DNA of 8,425 nt from contig CBDVCD010000143.1 of the NCBI GenBank assembly GCA_965372385.1, positions 1 through 8,425 of the forward strand, read 5' to 3'. The position numbers and the translations under genes were made by a program. This document shows, piece after piece, positions 1 through 6,035 of the stretch (positions are counted from its first letter, which is position 1; every line of letters starts with the position of its first letter). Source of the DNA: JASJBU01 sp965372385. GTDB taxonomy: Bacteria > Pseudomonadota > Gammaproteobacteria > Chromatiales > Chromatiaceae. The notes under the pieces are model-generated. The model made no database searches and had not been told where the DNA came from. It saw only the letters and a program-made list of their open reading frames with translations.

Positions 1-1313
1 CACTCAGCGCCAGCGCCTCCGACATGAGCGGTTGGCTGCTGCTTGGCCTGCCCGGTTACGCCTATCTCTCCGGCATGGAGTCGATCTGGCTGGCGGTTGG
101 ACTGCTGCTTGGCACCTGGCTCAACTGGCGCATTGTCGCCGCCCGGCTAAGGGTCTACTCGGAGCGGGCCGGTAACGCCCTGACCCTGCCGGAGTATCTC
201 TCCAACCGATTCGAGGACAAGAGTGGTCTGATCCGCATCGTCTCCGCTCTGTTTATCCTGCTGTTCTTTCTCTTCTATACCAGTTCGGGACTGGTGGCGG
301 GCGGCAAGCTGTTTGAATCGGTCTTCGGCCTACCTTATATATGGGCCGTGGCCGCCGGCACCCTGACCATCATCCTCTACACCGCTTTCGGGGGGTTCCT
401 GGCGGTCTCCTGGACCGATCTGGTGCAGGGGCTGTTGATGGCGGCGGCACTGGTGGCGGTGCCGCTGATGCTGTTGGGTGATTTTGCATCATCCTCAAGT
501 CTGATTGCCGAGATGGCGAAGACCAATGCCAATCTGCTCGATCCATTGACCGATAAGGATGGAGAGGCCTTAGGCTGGGTTGCCATCGTCTCCCTGCTGG
601 CCTGGGGTCTGGGCTACTTCGGTCAGCCGCATATCCTGGCGCGTTTCAAGGCGGTGGAATCGGTGGAGCTGATTCCCCGGGCGCGCCGCATCGCGGTGAC
701 CTGGGTGGCCCTGACCCTGACTGCCGCCTGTCTGGTGGGCATGGCCGGCATCGGCTACTTTGAAACCCCTTTGGTCGACTCGGAGAAGGTCTTCATTCAT
801 CTGGTGGATGCCCTGTTCCATCCCCTGGTGGCGGGCATCTGCCTGGCCGCGATTCTGGCGGCGATCATGAGTACCGCGGACTCCCAGCTATTGGTCGCCT
901 CCAGCGCCTTCACCGGTGATCTCTACAAGACACTGATCAGGCGCCAGGTGACGGACCGGGAACTGGTGATCGTCGGCCGCGTGGCGGTATTGGCCATCGC
1001 CCTGGCTGCCTTCATCCTGGCGATGAACCCGCAGAGCAAGGTGCTCGATCTGGTGGCCTATGCCTGGGCCGGTTTCGGCGCAGCCTTTGGCCCGGCAGTT
1101 ATCCTTTCCCTCTATTGGCCGGCCATGACCCGGCAGGGGGCCCTGAGCGGCATCATCGCCGGTGGCGTGATCGTGGTGGTATGGAAGCAGCTGGAGGGAG
1201 GTATCTTTGAACTCTATGAGATCGTGCCGGGCATCCTTGCCTCGGTTGCTGCCATTGTGCTTGTTAGTCTGATGAGCAGATCCGATAGAGTAGAACCTAG
1301 AACATGGTTGTAA
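1..1313 (+). CDS. putP: Sodium/proline symporter PutP, 5'-truncated by the window edge
   Basis: This inner-membrane protein of the sodium:solute symporter (SSS) family imports proline with Na+. The reading frame is already open at base 3 and reads LSASASDMSGW; in E. coli PutP the matching ASDMSGW segment holds the Na+-site Asp55, so the ATG at base 24 is internal and about 50 N-terminal residues lie outside the window. The second Na+-site signature, MSTADSQLL, is encoded near bases 867-893 (Ser-Thr codons 870-875), and the GYFGQPHI segment near 613-636 matches the substrate-path region of PutP. The rest is a run of hydrophobic helices. After the conserved LYEIVPGILAS segment the protein ends within about 25 residues (VEPRTWL), apparently some 20-25 residues shorter than E. 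coli PutP. An IS element starts 22 bases after the stop. Another SSS-family solute is possible, but PutP fits well. Confidence 0.87.
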   Translation, partial: LSASASDMSGWLLLGLPGYAYLSGMESIWLAVGLLLGTWLNWRIVAARLRVYSERAGNALTLPEYLSNRFEDKSGLIRIVSALFILLFFLFYTSSGLVAGGKLFESVFGLPYIWAVAAGTLTIILYTAFGGFLAVSWTDLVQGLLMAAALVAVPLMLLGDFASSSSLIAEMAKTNANLLDPLTDKDGEALGWVAIVSLLAWGLGYFGQPHILARFKAVESVELIPRARRIAVTWVALTLTAACLVGMAGIGYFETPLVDSEKVFIHLVDALFHPLVAGICLAAILAAIMSTADSQLLVASSAFTGDLYKTLIRRQVTDRELVIVGRVAVLAIALAAFILAMNPQSKVLDLVAYAWAGFGAAFGPAVILSLYWPAMTRQGALSGIIAGGVIVVVWKQLEGGIFELYEIVPGILASVAAIVLVSLMSRSDRVEPRTWL

Positions 1314-1322
1314 TTCTACTTT
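1289..1322 (+). terminator. Possible weak stem-loop at the end of putP
   Basis: AGTAGAA at 1289-1295 is exactly complementary to TTCTACT at 1314-1320, giving a 7-bp stem around an 18-base loop, followed by only one or two further T residues. The putP stop codon (1311-1313) lies in the loop. The long loop and short T tract make this a weak terminator candidate at best. Confidence 0.2.
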
Positions 1323-1335
1323 GCCGGGTTAACGC

Positions 1336-1360
1336 CAATGCCATTAACTTAAGCCGCCAC
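1336..1360 (+). repeat. Left terminal inverted repeat of the IS4-family element
   Basis: The first 19 bases (CAATGCCATTAACTTAAGC) are identical to the reverse complement of 2754-2772. The match continues to 25 bases with two mismatches, at 1355 and 1358. The repeat ends immediately before the transposase stop codon. Confidence 0.93.
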
Positions 1361-2605
1361 TCACCGCGACCGTTTGTAATTATCTGAAAACCCTGGCACC
1401 CGCACCTTACGTAAGTTTCGTGGATAAGACCGCCCTGGTCTTACTGCCTCGACGCATGCGGCCATTTTCTCTATGAGTCGCCAGCATAAATCAAGCGGCG
1501 AGATCGTGAGCAAAATCCGAACGATATGGTTCTTCATCTTTGATAGTACATTGGCAAAATTCACGCGGTACATGCGCTTGCGCTGGCCATGACGATCATC
1601 TACCAGCCACTGCGCTGCCTTGGCGAATAGGGCCGCCAGATTCAGTGCCAGGATCTTGGCGTGGAAATCCTGTAACAAAACCTGCGGCGTTTTGCCTGAG
1701 AAGTTTTCGATCTCCAGACGCATCTTCTCCCGTTTGTAGTTCTCCTCTACGCCCCAGCGAAGCTGATAGAGTGTGCCGAACCAGACGGTTGGGTAGGTGC
1801 TTTCATCCAGTAGAGAGGTGACCAGCACTTCAACTTCGCCGCTCTTCAGTACCACCCGGATCAGGCGAACCGGAATGGGGCCACTTGAGAGGTTGTACTC
1901 TTCACATTGATGAACGCTGGCCCAGTTGGGCTTGAGCATCACGACACGGCTTTTGTCTCCAGCATCCAGAAAGTCTTTGACCTCTGAGTGAAAATCCTTT
2001 CTCACCCGCATGCAGTAATGACGGCTCTCTTCGTGGTGATAGGCCAACAGCCAGAAGGCGGGATAGCCACGGTCATAGAGCACCAGATCATCCGCCAACA
2101 GACGGGGTAGATAGCCGGAGGCCAGCTCACGCTCACTGGTGTCATAACGGACCATATCGGCCTGCACCACTTGTTTATTCAACACGTCATAGAGACGGGA
2201 AAAGCGCGCCATCGGGACACTGCTGTCAACCGGCCGGCCGAAATGGCGATCAATCTCCGGTGTGTTGGGTAGACGCCCCGTGGAGCCGTCCACCGCCAAG
2301 AGGCGAAAACCCTGCCAGCGTTGTTGTGGTAGCCGTTTCGCGGTGCTGTCGAGTAGCGCCTCGTTGAGCTGGACGAAGGCCTCTGGTTTGAGTTTGCGAC
2401 GGGCTTTACAGAAGGCCGCCGGTGTCACAGTGTGTGCCGTTGGGCTTTCTGTGATGGTTTCAAAGAACTGATCCAGCTCGTCTTGCACCGTGCCTTTGCG
2501 ATAGTTCAACATCAATGAGATCAGGTGAGTCAGTGGGAGTGATCGATTCCGCGTGAAATCGGATGGTTTCCTTTGTACTTGCTGACGAAATTTGCTGGAT
2601 TCCAA
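1361..2605 (-). CDS. IS4-family DDE transposase
   Basis: This enzyme would cut and rejoin the ends of its own element. The 414-residue product carries the full IS4-family catalytic set: first Asp at D106 (LAVDGST), second Asp at D178 (LYDRGYP), and the Y-2-R-3-E-6-K signature at Y280, R283, E287 and K294 (YQLRWGVEENYKREK), with E287 as the third acidic ligand. No internal stop or frameshift is visible, so the domain is intact. The start is uncertain. The call uses TTG at 2603-2605, but the frame stays open upstream to 2644 and reads I-K-Q-L-L-E-S-S-K-F; related transposases commonly begin M-K-x-L-L-x-S. The codon in the Met position is ATA (2615-2617). There is no ATG or GTG in this extension and no strong Shine-Dalgarno sequence before the TTG, so expression may be weak. 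Confidence 0.92.
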   Translation of the reverse strand: MESSKFRQQVQRKPSDFTRNRSLPLTHLISLMLNYRKGTVQDELDQFFETITESPTAHTVTPAAFCKARRKLKPEAFVQLNEALLDSTAKRLPQQRWQGFRLLAVDGSTGRLPNTPEIDRHFGRPVDSSVPMARFSRLYDVLNKQVVQADMVRYDTSERELASGYLPRLLADDLVLYDRGYPAFWLLAYHHEESRHYCMRVRKDFHSEVKDFLDAGDKSRVVMLKPNWASVHQCEEYNLSSGPIPVRLIRVVLKSGEVEVLVTSLLDESTYPTVWFGTLYQLRWGVEENYKREKMRLEIENFSGKTPQVLLQDFHAKILALNLAALFAKAAQWLVDDRHGQRKRMYRVNFANVLSKMKNHIVRILLTISPLDLCWRLIEKMAACVEAVRPGRSYPRNLRKVRVPGFSDNYKRSR

Positions 2606-2728
2606 TAATTGCTTTATGGGCCTATAAGTATTTTCAAATAATCCTTAAAATCCCTTTACGGTCTGTTGGGGGTAATGGGTCGATCTTGAGCATTATTTGG
2701 CTCCAAGTAGCTGGTTTATGATGTGATT

Positions 2729-2734
2729 ATTATA
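2729..2734 (-). promoter_or_regulatory. Candidate -10 box for the transposase
   Basis: Read on the minus strand this is a perfect TATAAT, just inside the right inverted repeat and pointing toward the transposase, about 125 bases before its likely start. No good -35 hexamer is seen 16-18 bases upstream, where the sequence runs into the inverted repeat, so this is a partial promoter match in an AT-rich leader. Confidence 0.35.
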
Positions 2735-2747
2735 ACAAATACAATGG

Positions 2748-2772
2748 GTTGCTGCTTAAGTTAATGGCATTG
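2748..2772 (-). repeat. Right terminal inverted repeat of the IS4-family element
   Basis: The reverse complement of these 25 bases matches the left repeat at 23 positions, the outermost 19 without mismatch. This is the outer end of the element, upstream of the transposase promoter region. Confidence 0.93.
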
Positions 2773-2848
2773 AGGTTAAACAGATGCCGAATCGCACTCT
2801 CCGCACTCCAGTCCTTATTGGCGTCTTGAACCCGAGTATCTGCTCACA

Positions 2849-2865
2849 GGCCCTCCGAGAGGGTC
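2849..2865 (-). terminator. Hairpin after the last gene of the minus-strand run
   Basis: GGCCCTC and GAGGGTC pair as a 7-bp stem (one G-T wobble) around a CGA loop, 28 bases beyond the stop codon of the second hydrolase. The position suits an operon-end structure. The minus strand continues TGTGAGC without a T tract, so an intrinsic terminator is not demonstrated. Confidence 0.25.
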
Positions 2866-2893
2866 AGTTAGGTGATACAGATGGTATTTCCCG

Positions 2894-3748
2894 TCAATGG
2901 CGCAATAACCATTTTAGACTGTCCTGCCACAAGGTGGTCTGGCTTTTGTCGCGGAAGAAGCCAAAATGGCCGAGAGGCGCCACACCGAGGTCTGGAGGAT
3001 GAATATGTCGGTGCTCGATCGAGGCGCTGGAATAGTAACTAAGCAACACCTCGACCGCTTGTTGCGGTGCTAGAGGATCATCCGCGATGCTGTAGGCCAG
3101 AATTGGCCTGGCAAGCGTCTTGAAGTGCTTGCGTAGAGGCGAGCCGTCGGTGTCGATAATGAATGCCGGGCTGCGACACCATCGCGCCCATTCCAGGGCG
3201 ACGCCGCTTGGCAAGTCTTCTCCCAACCCAAGCCGTTTAGCAGGAAAATAGCCCAGGAGGCGTGTCAATCCCGGCATGAGCAGATACCAAAGGATGGCGA
3301 ATAGATAACGCCGTGGCCATGGCCATAAACGCCAATAGCCGCTTTGCGCCCCCACCGTTAGCAGAGCATGGATTCGTTGGTTGCCTGGTGCAAGTCCGAC
3401 GAACTGTCCGCCGGCGCTGTGTCCCACGACCTGCAAGCGGGCATGGGGCCAGCGAGTGGCGACCGAACCCAGGACACCTGCCAGGTCGTTCTCTCCCCAG
3501 TCACGCATGGTCCCCTTGGCCTCCTTGATGCTGCTGCGCAGGGAGTCGCCGATTCCACGGTAGTCGAACGTGATGACCCGTAATCCTTGGCTACAGAGGA
3601 AGCTTGCAAAGGGGTTGTAGTAGCGACGGCGCACGGCTATCGCGCTACTGATAACGACGGTGCGTTCGCTGTCATCGGCGGGTTCATACAAAGTCCCCGC
3701 CAGTGTGAAGCCGTCCCGTGCCGTAAGAGACATCCCACTTATGTGCAT
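2894..3748 (-). CDS. Alpha/beta hydrolase, COG4757 type (hydrolase 2)
   Basis: This predicted serine hydrolase of 284 residues has no obvious signal peptide and is probably cytoplasmic; its substrate is unknown. The complete triad can be placed: nucleophile S111 in the elbow GHSAGG (109-114), acid D223 or D224 in IADDPLAP, and H261 in PLGHFGFF. FDYRGIGDS (61-69), GYWRLW (137-142) and the lid-region motif GYFPAKRLGLGEDLP (166-180) are characteristic of COG4757 predicted hydrolases. The ATG at 3746-3748 is preceded by GAAGG (3756-3760) at a 7-base spacing; an alternative in-frame ATG is five codons further in. It is the last gene of the run and is clearly paralogous to hydrolase 1, sharing DYRGIG, WGExDLA, WRLW, HIHP and the GHxGFF histidine. 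By context it may act on an acyl or lipid product of the upstream enzymes; that role is inference. Confidence 0.88.
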   Translation of the reverse strand: MHISGMSLTARDGFTLAGTLYEPADDSERTVVISSAIAVRRRYYNPFASFLCSQGLRVITFDYRGIGDSLRSSIKEAKGTMRDWGENDLAGVLGSVATRWPHARLQVVGHSAGGQFVGLAPGNQRIHALLTVGAQSGYWRLWPWPRRYLFAILWYLLMPGLTRLLGYFPAKRLGLGEDLPSGVALEWARWCRSPAFIIDTDGSPLRKHFKTLARPILAYSIADDPLAPQQAVEVLLSYYSSASIEHRHIHPPDLGVAPLGHFGFFRDKSQTTLWQDSLKWLLRH

Positions 3749-3906
3749 CTATAGACCTTCGCTCTCGTTGCTAACGTTTCGGTTTGCTTTTCATCCTTCG
3801 GCCAGCCACAGGTAGATATCGAATCGGGGAGCGTCGAGATGATGACGGCGCTACACTTCGAGGCACTGGTGGTGCGGACCCGACGCAGTAATTCCCCAAG
3901 GTTCAC
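3739..3906 (-). CDS. Candidate small ORF (55 residues) between the two hydrolases
   Basis: This short ORF fills what would otherwise be a 154-base gap in a tightly packed run. It starts at GTG (3904-3906), overlapping the TGA of hydrolase 1 as GTGA, and stops at TAA (3739-3741), ten bases inside the start of hydrolase 2. A strong Shine-Dalgarno sequence, GGAGG, lies exactly 7 bases before the GTG. The product begins VNLGELLRRVRT (initiator Met in practice), is fairly basic, has two cysteines (C18, C33) and shows no membrane segment or known motif. I do not recognise it. The amino acid run after about residue 12 is not convincingly protein-like, and another frame reads RFDIYLWLAEG before a stop, so it could be a decayed or frameshifted gene. 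It may couple translation of the two hydrolases. Confidence 0.4.
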   Translation of the reverse strand: MNLGELLRRVRTTSASKCSAVIISTLPDSISTCGWPKDEKQTETLATRAKVYRCT

Positions 3907-4886
3907 TGGGCTTCCTCCCCAAGGAAGCGGGCTGCCGCCCTAGCCATGACAAGGTCCAGGGGTTGCTTATCTAGCAGGGGCTTGGCCTCACGCAACGCAG
4001 AAAACCGGTAGGCCTGCAACGGGCGTTGCTGGGTGGCATGTTCGAGCCAGTCGGAGGCCTCTTTCCAGAATACGAGAGGGCACCGCGCTGCATCGAAAAA
4101 GCCCGAGTGACCCAAGCCATCAAGACCGTACTGTGCAGGGTGTATGTGGCAACGCCACACTGGTGCTCGAAGATAGTAGTGCCGCATCAGGAAGTCCACA
4201 GCCCGGGGCGGAGCGTACAGAGTGTCATCAGCGAAGCTCAGCGCCAGGATCGGCGCCTGGAACGCAGCGAAGCTGGGGGTCAATTGCGTGCCATCGGCTC
4301 CGGCATAGTCAAGGCGCAACGTCCAGCGAGCGTAATCGCGCGCTGCGTTACGCTCCAGGCCGTCCAGTCCCGCCCACCGCAAGGGCACGCGGCCGAACAG
4401 TCGTAGGCAGAGGGGGATATAGAAACGGAAAAAGCCGTACACCAAGTATTTGTTGAGGCCGTCCCACAGCCGCCAGTGTCCCTTCTGGACGGCCACCGCC
4501 AAAGCCGCGTTGATCTCGGCGTGATTGGCCGCCATAGGCATGAGCTGGCCGCCGATGCTGTGGCAGACGACAGCCAGGCGGCGCGCGCCCAGAGCCTCTT
4601 TGGCCCAGGCAATCACGGCGGCAAGATCGCGTTCTCCCCAGGCCTGCATGGAGACCTGGTTGCGTGCCTGCACAGGTACCGTAGAGCGACCGATGCCGCG
4701 GTAGTCGAAGGTAAGCGCATACCACCCAGCCTCGGCCAGGTATCGGGCGAAATCCGCATACCGCTCCTGGCGCGCCCCCACTGAACCGAGGATCAGCACA
4801 GCCCGCTCCAAACCAGGTGCATCGTCGCCAAAGACCGTGGCTGCAAGCCTCAGTCCGTCGGCGGAAGGGATCGTAACGCGTCGCAT
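3903..4886 (-). CDS. Alpha/beta hydrolase, divergent COG4757-like paralog (hydrolase 1)
   Basis: This 327-residue predicted serine hydrolase has a placeable triad: S110 in the elbow CHSIGG (108-113), D220 or D221 in FADDTLYAP, and H260 in GLGHSGFF. FDYRGIGRS (60-68) and HWRLW (137-141) tie it to hydrolase 2. It differs in three ways: the first Gly of the usual GHSxGG elbow is Cys, the GYFP/GEDLP lid motif is replaced by unrelated sequence (about 164-180), and it has a C-terminal tail of about 43 residues (285-327) that hydrolase 2 lacks. The ATG (4884-4886) follows GAGGA at 7 bases, and this Shine-Dalgarno sequence overlaps the TGA of the desaturase gene, so the two are probably translationally coupled. 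The reaction is unknown; an esterase, thioesterase or acyltransferase acting on modified acyl chains fits the context. Confidence 0.87.
   Translation of the reverse strand: MRRVTIPSADGLRLAATVFGDDAPGLERAVLILGSVGARQERYADFARYLAEAGWYALTFDYRGIGRSTVPVQARNQVSMQAWGERDLAAVIAWAKEALGARRLAVVCHSIGGQLMPMAANHAEINAALAVAVQKGHWRLWDGLNKYLVYGFFRFYIPLCLRLFGRVPLRWAGLDGLERNAARDYARWTLRLDYAGADGTQLTPSFAAFQAPILALSFADDTLYAPPRAVDFLMRHYYLRAPVWRCHIHPAQYGLDGLGHSGFFDAARCPLVFWKEASDWLEHATQQRPLQAYRFSALREAKPLLDKQPLDLVMARAAARFLGEEAQ
3914..3918 (-). promoter_or_regulatory. Shine-Dalgarno sequence inside the end of hydrolase 1
   Basis: The minus strand reads GGGGAGGAAGCCCAGTG: a GGAGG core 7 bases before a GTG that overlaps the hydrolase 1 stop codon. 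It is the main reason for believing translation of the small ORF restarts here. Confidence 0.5.
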
Positions 4887-4895
4887 GGCTTTTCC

Positions 4896-6005
4896 TCAGG
4901 TGGCGCCCCGGCGCGCTTTGTAGGCCATTTCAGGGCGGGCAGTTTCTTCCATCCTGGCGGCTGCCAGCGCGTCGTGCAGGTTGGAGGCCACCGGTTTGGG
5001 ATGGCAGAAGACCAGCAACGATTTCCAGATCGCCTCGCCCCAACCGAAAGTCCGGTACGGGTATCCATGTTCTTCACAATATGCACGCACCCATTTGCTA
5101 AGCTGCGGGTAATGGGTGGGACTGACGGAGGGGAATAGATGATGCTCGATCTGATATTGAACCCCACCGCAAAGCAGCCGGCCCAGCCAGCCAGTACGGA
5201 AATTTACCGTGGTCAATGTCTGCATATGAACGAAGTCCAGGCCACTCGCGTTGGGCTCGATCATGAGCGCTTCCGCTGGGAAATGCGCAGGTGCAAACAG
5301 GGTAAACATCCCGTACGACATCAGGGCCAAACGCAATAGGTTGAACAGGATGACATCTGCGACAGGGAAGAACAACATCGGGACGCCGACCCAGACAACA
5401 TAGTGCAGCACCAACATGCTAAGGTCGATCAAGTGCTGTGCCGAACGTGCCTTGGGATCGGCGAGCCGGCGGAGTAGATAGACCCAGCCGCTGAGGCCCA
5501 CGTTAAAGGCATTGCCAACCAAAAACAACGGTAAGTAAAGCCACTGATAGCGATATAGCCAGCGGTGTAAACTTCCTGCCCTTCGCACCTCATTCTCGTT
5601 GAGCGCGAAGTAGGGCGAGAGGTCGGCATCATAGTCCACACCGGCCTGGTTTGGGTGTGGGTGATGTATAACCAGGTGTTTATGGCGCCAGAAGCTCGCA
5701 GACACTTGCAGGAAAAACGGGTAGCCAAAGAAAGTCAACGCCCTGTTGACCCAAGGCGTATCGCTTATGGCTCTGTGCGAGGCCGTATGAGCGTTGGTCG
5801 AGACACCCATACCTGCCAGTGTGATGAGCAGCATGGCCAATCCTTGCAGCAGTAGGTAATCAGTACCGATAAGAATCCCGATACCGGCGAGGGTGGCGAT
5901 GACGAAAATCGCCAGTTCGCCTATGATCCTTTTTGGTGTCAGTCGATCAAAACCCTGCTCTTTAATTTGCTCACGAAATGCCTTTAGACTCTGTGTGGTG
6001 TGCAT
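4896..6005 (-). CDS. Membrane fatty acid desaturase with three histidine boxes
   Basis: This 369-residue integral membrane di-iron enzyme should use O2 and two electrons to insert a cis double bond into a fatty acyl chain. The boxes are H73-TAS-H77, H110-LVI-H114-H115 (within RHKHLVIHH), and Q285-IE-H288-H289 (QIEHHLFP). A Gln-type third box followed by LFP is typical of the linoleoyl-CoA/front-end-like acyl-lipid branch of PF00487 and not of HNNHH-type delta-9 enzymes. Hydrophobic segments lie at about 30-66, 153-176 and 196-236. No cytochrome b5 domain is fused, unlike most eukaryotic front-end enzymes, and no ferredoxin or reductase gene is nearby, so the electron donor is encoded elsewhere. 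The ATG at 6003-6005 has an excellent GGAGG (6014-6018) at 8 bases. It lies 30 bases after the methyltransferase gene and 9 before hydrolase 1. Bond position and substrate cannot be read from the sequence. Confidence 0.92.
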   Translation of the reverse strand: MHTTQSLKAFREQIKEQGFDRLTPKRIIGELAIFVIATLAGIGILIGTDYLLLQGLAMLLITLAGMGVSTNAHTASHRAISDTPWVNRALTFFGYPFFLQVSASFWRHKHLVIHHPHPNQAGVDYDADLSPYFALNENEVRRAGSLHRWLYRYQWLYLPLFLVGNAFNVGLSGWVYLLRRLADPKARSAQHLIDLSMLVLHYVVWVGVPMLFFPVADVILFNLLRLALMSYGMFTLFAPAHFPAEALMIEPNASGLDFVHMQTLTTVNFRTGWLGRLLCGGVQYQIEHHLFPSVSPTHYPQLSKWVRAYCEEHGYPYRTFGWGEAIWKSLLVFCHPKPVASNLHDALAAARMEETARPEMAYKARRGAT

Positions 6006-6035
6006 AATATGATCCTCCCATAGGAATGAGTCTTG

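Larger units (their letters stand above)
1336..2772 (-). mobile_element. IS4-family insertion sequence, apparently full length (1,437 bp)
   Basis: The element is bounded by terminal inverted repeats matching at 23 of 25 positions and carries one minus-strand transposase gene filling almost all of it. The tips begin CAATGCC, like the TAATGCC tips of IS4 itself, and the length is close to the 1.4 kb typical of that group. The transposase stop codon (1361-1363) directly abuts the left repeat, and about 165 bases of leader separate its start from the right end. IS4-group elements usually duplicate about 10-13 bp of target. Here the flanks share only GGTTAA (1327-1332 and 2774-2779), which does not align as a clean duplication. 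I do not recognise a named IS. Confidence 0.9.

Noticed and set aside
1327..2779. GGTTAA on both sides of the IS as a target-site duplication
   Set aside because: The copies are only 6 bp, are not equally spaced from the two element tips, and fall short of the 10-13 bp usual for this group.
2784..3002. Plus-strand 72-codon ORF just outside the right IS end
   Set aside because: Its second half is antisense to hydrolase 2, it has no family resemblance and no good Shine-Dalgarno sequence; it is not the missing putP tail.
3749..3902. Frame reading RFDIYLWLAEG in the hydrolase gap as a separate gene
   Set aside because: It is interrupted by a TAG shortly upstream and has no start codon with a ribosome site; kept only as a hint that the gap may hold a frameshifted gene.
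4026..4406. Plus-strand 126-codon ORF antisense to hydrolase 1 (and the overlapping one at 4133-4456)
   Set aside because: Entirely within a well-supported gene on the other strand; composition is that of a shadow frame.
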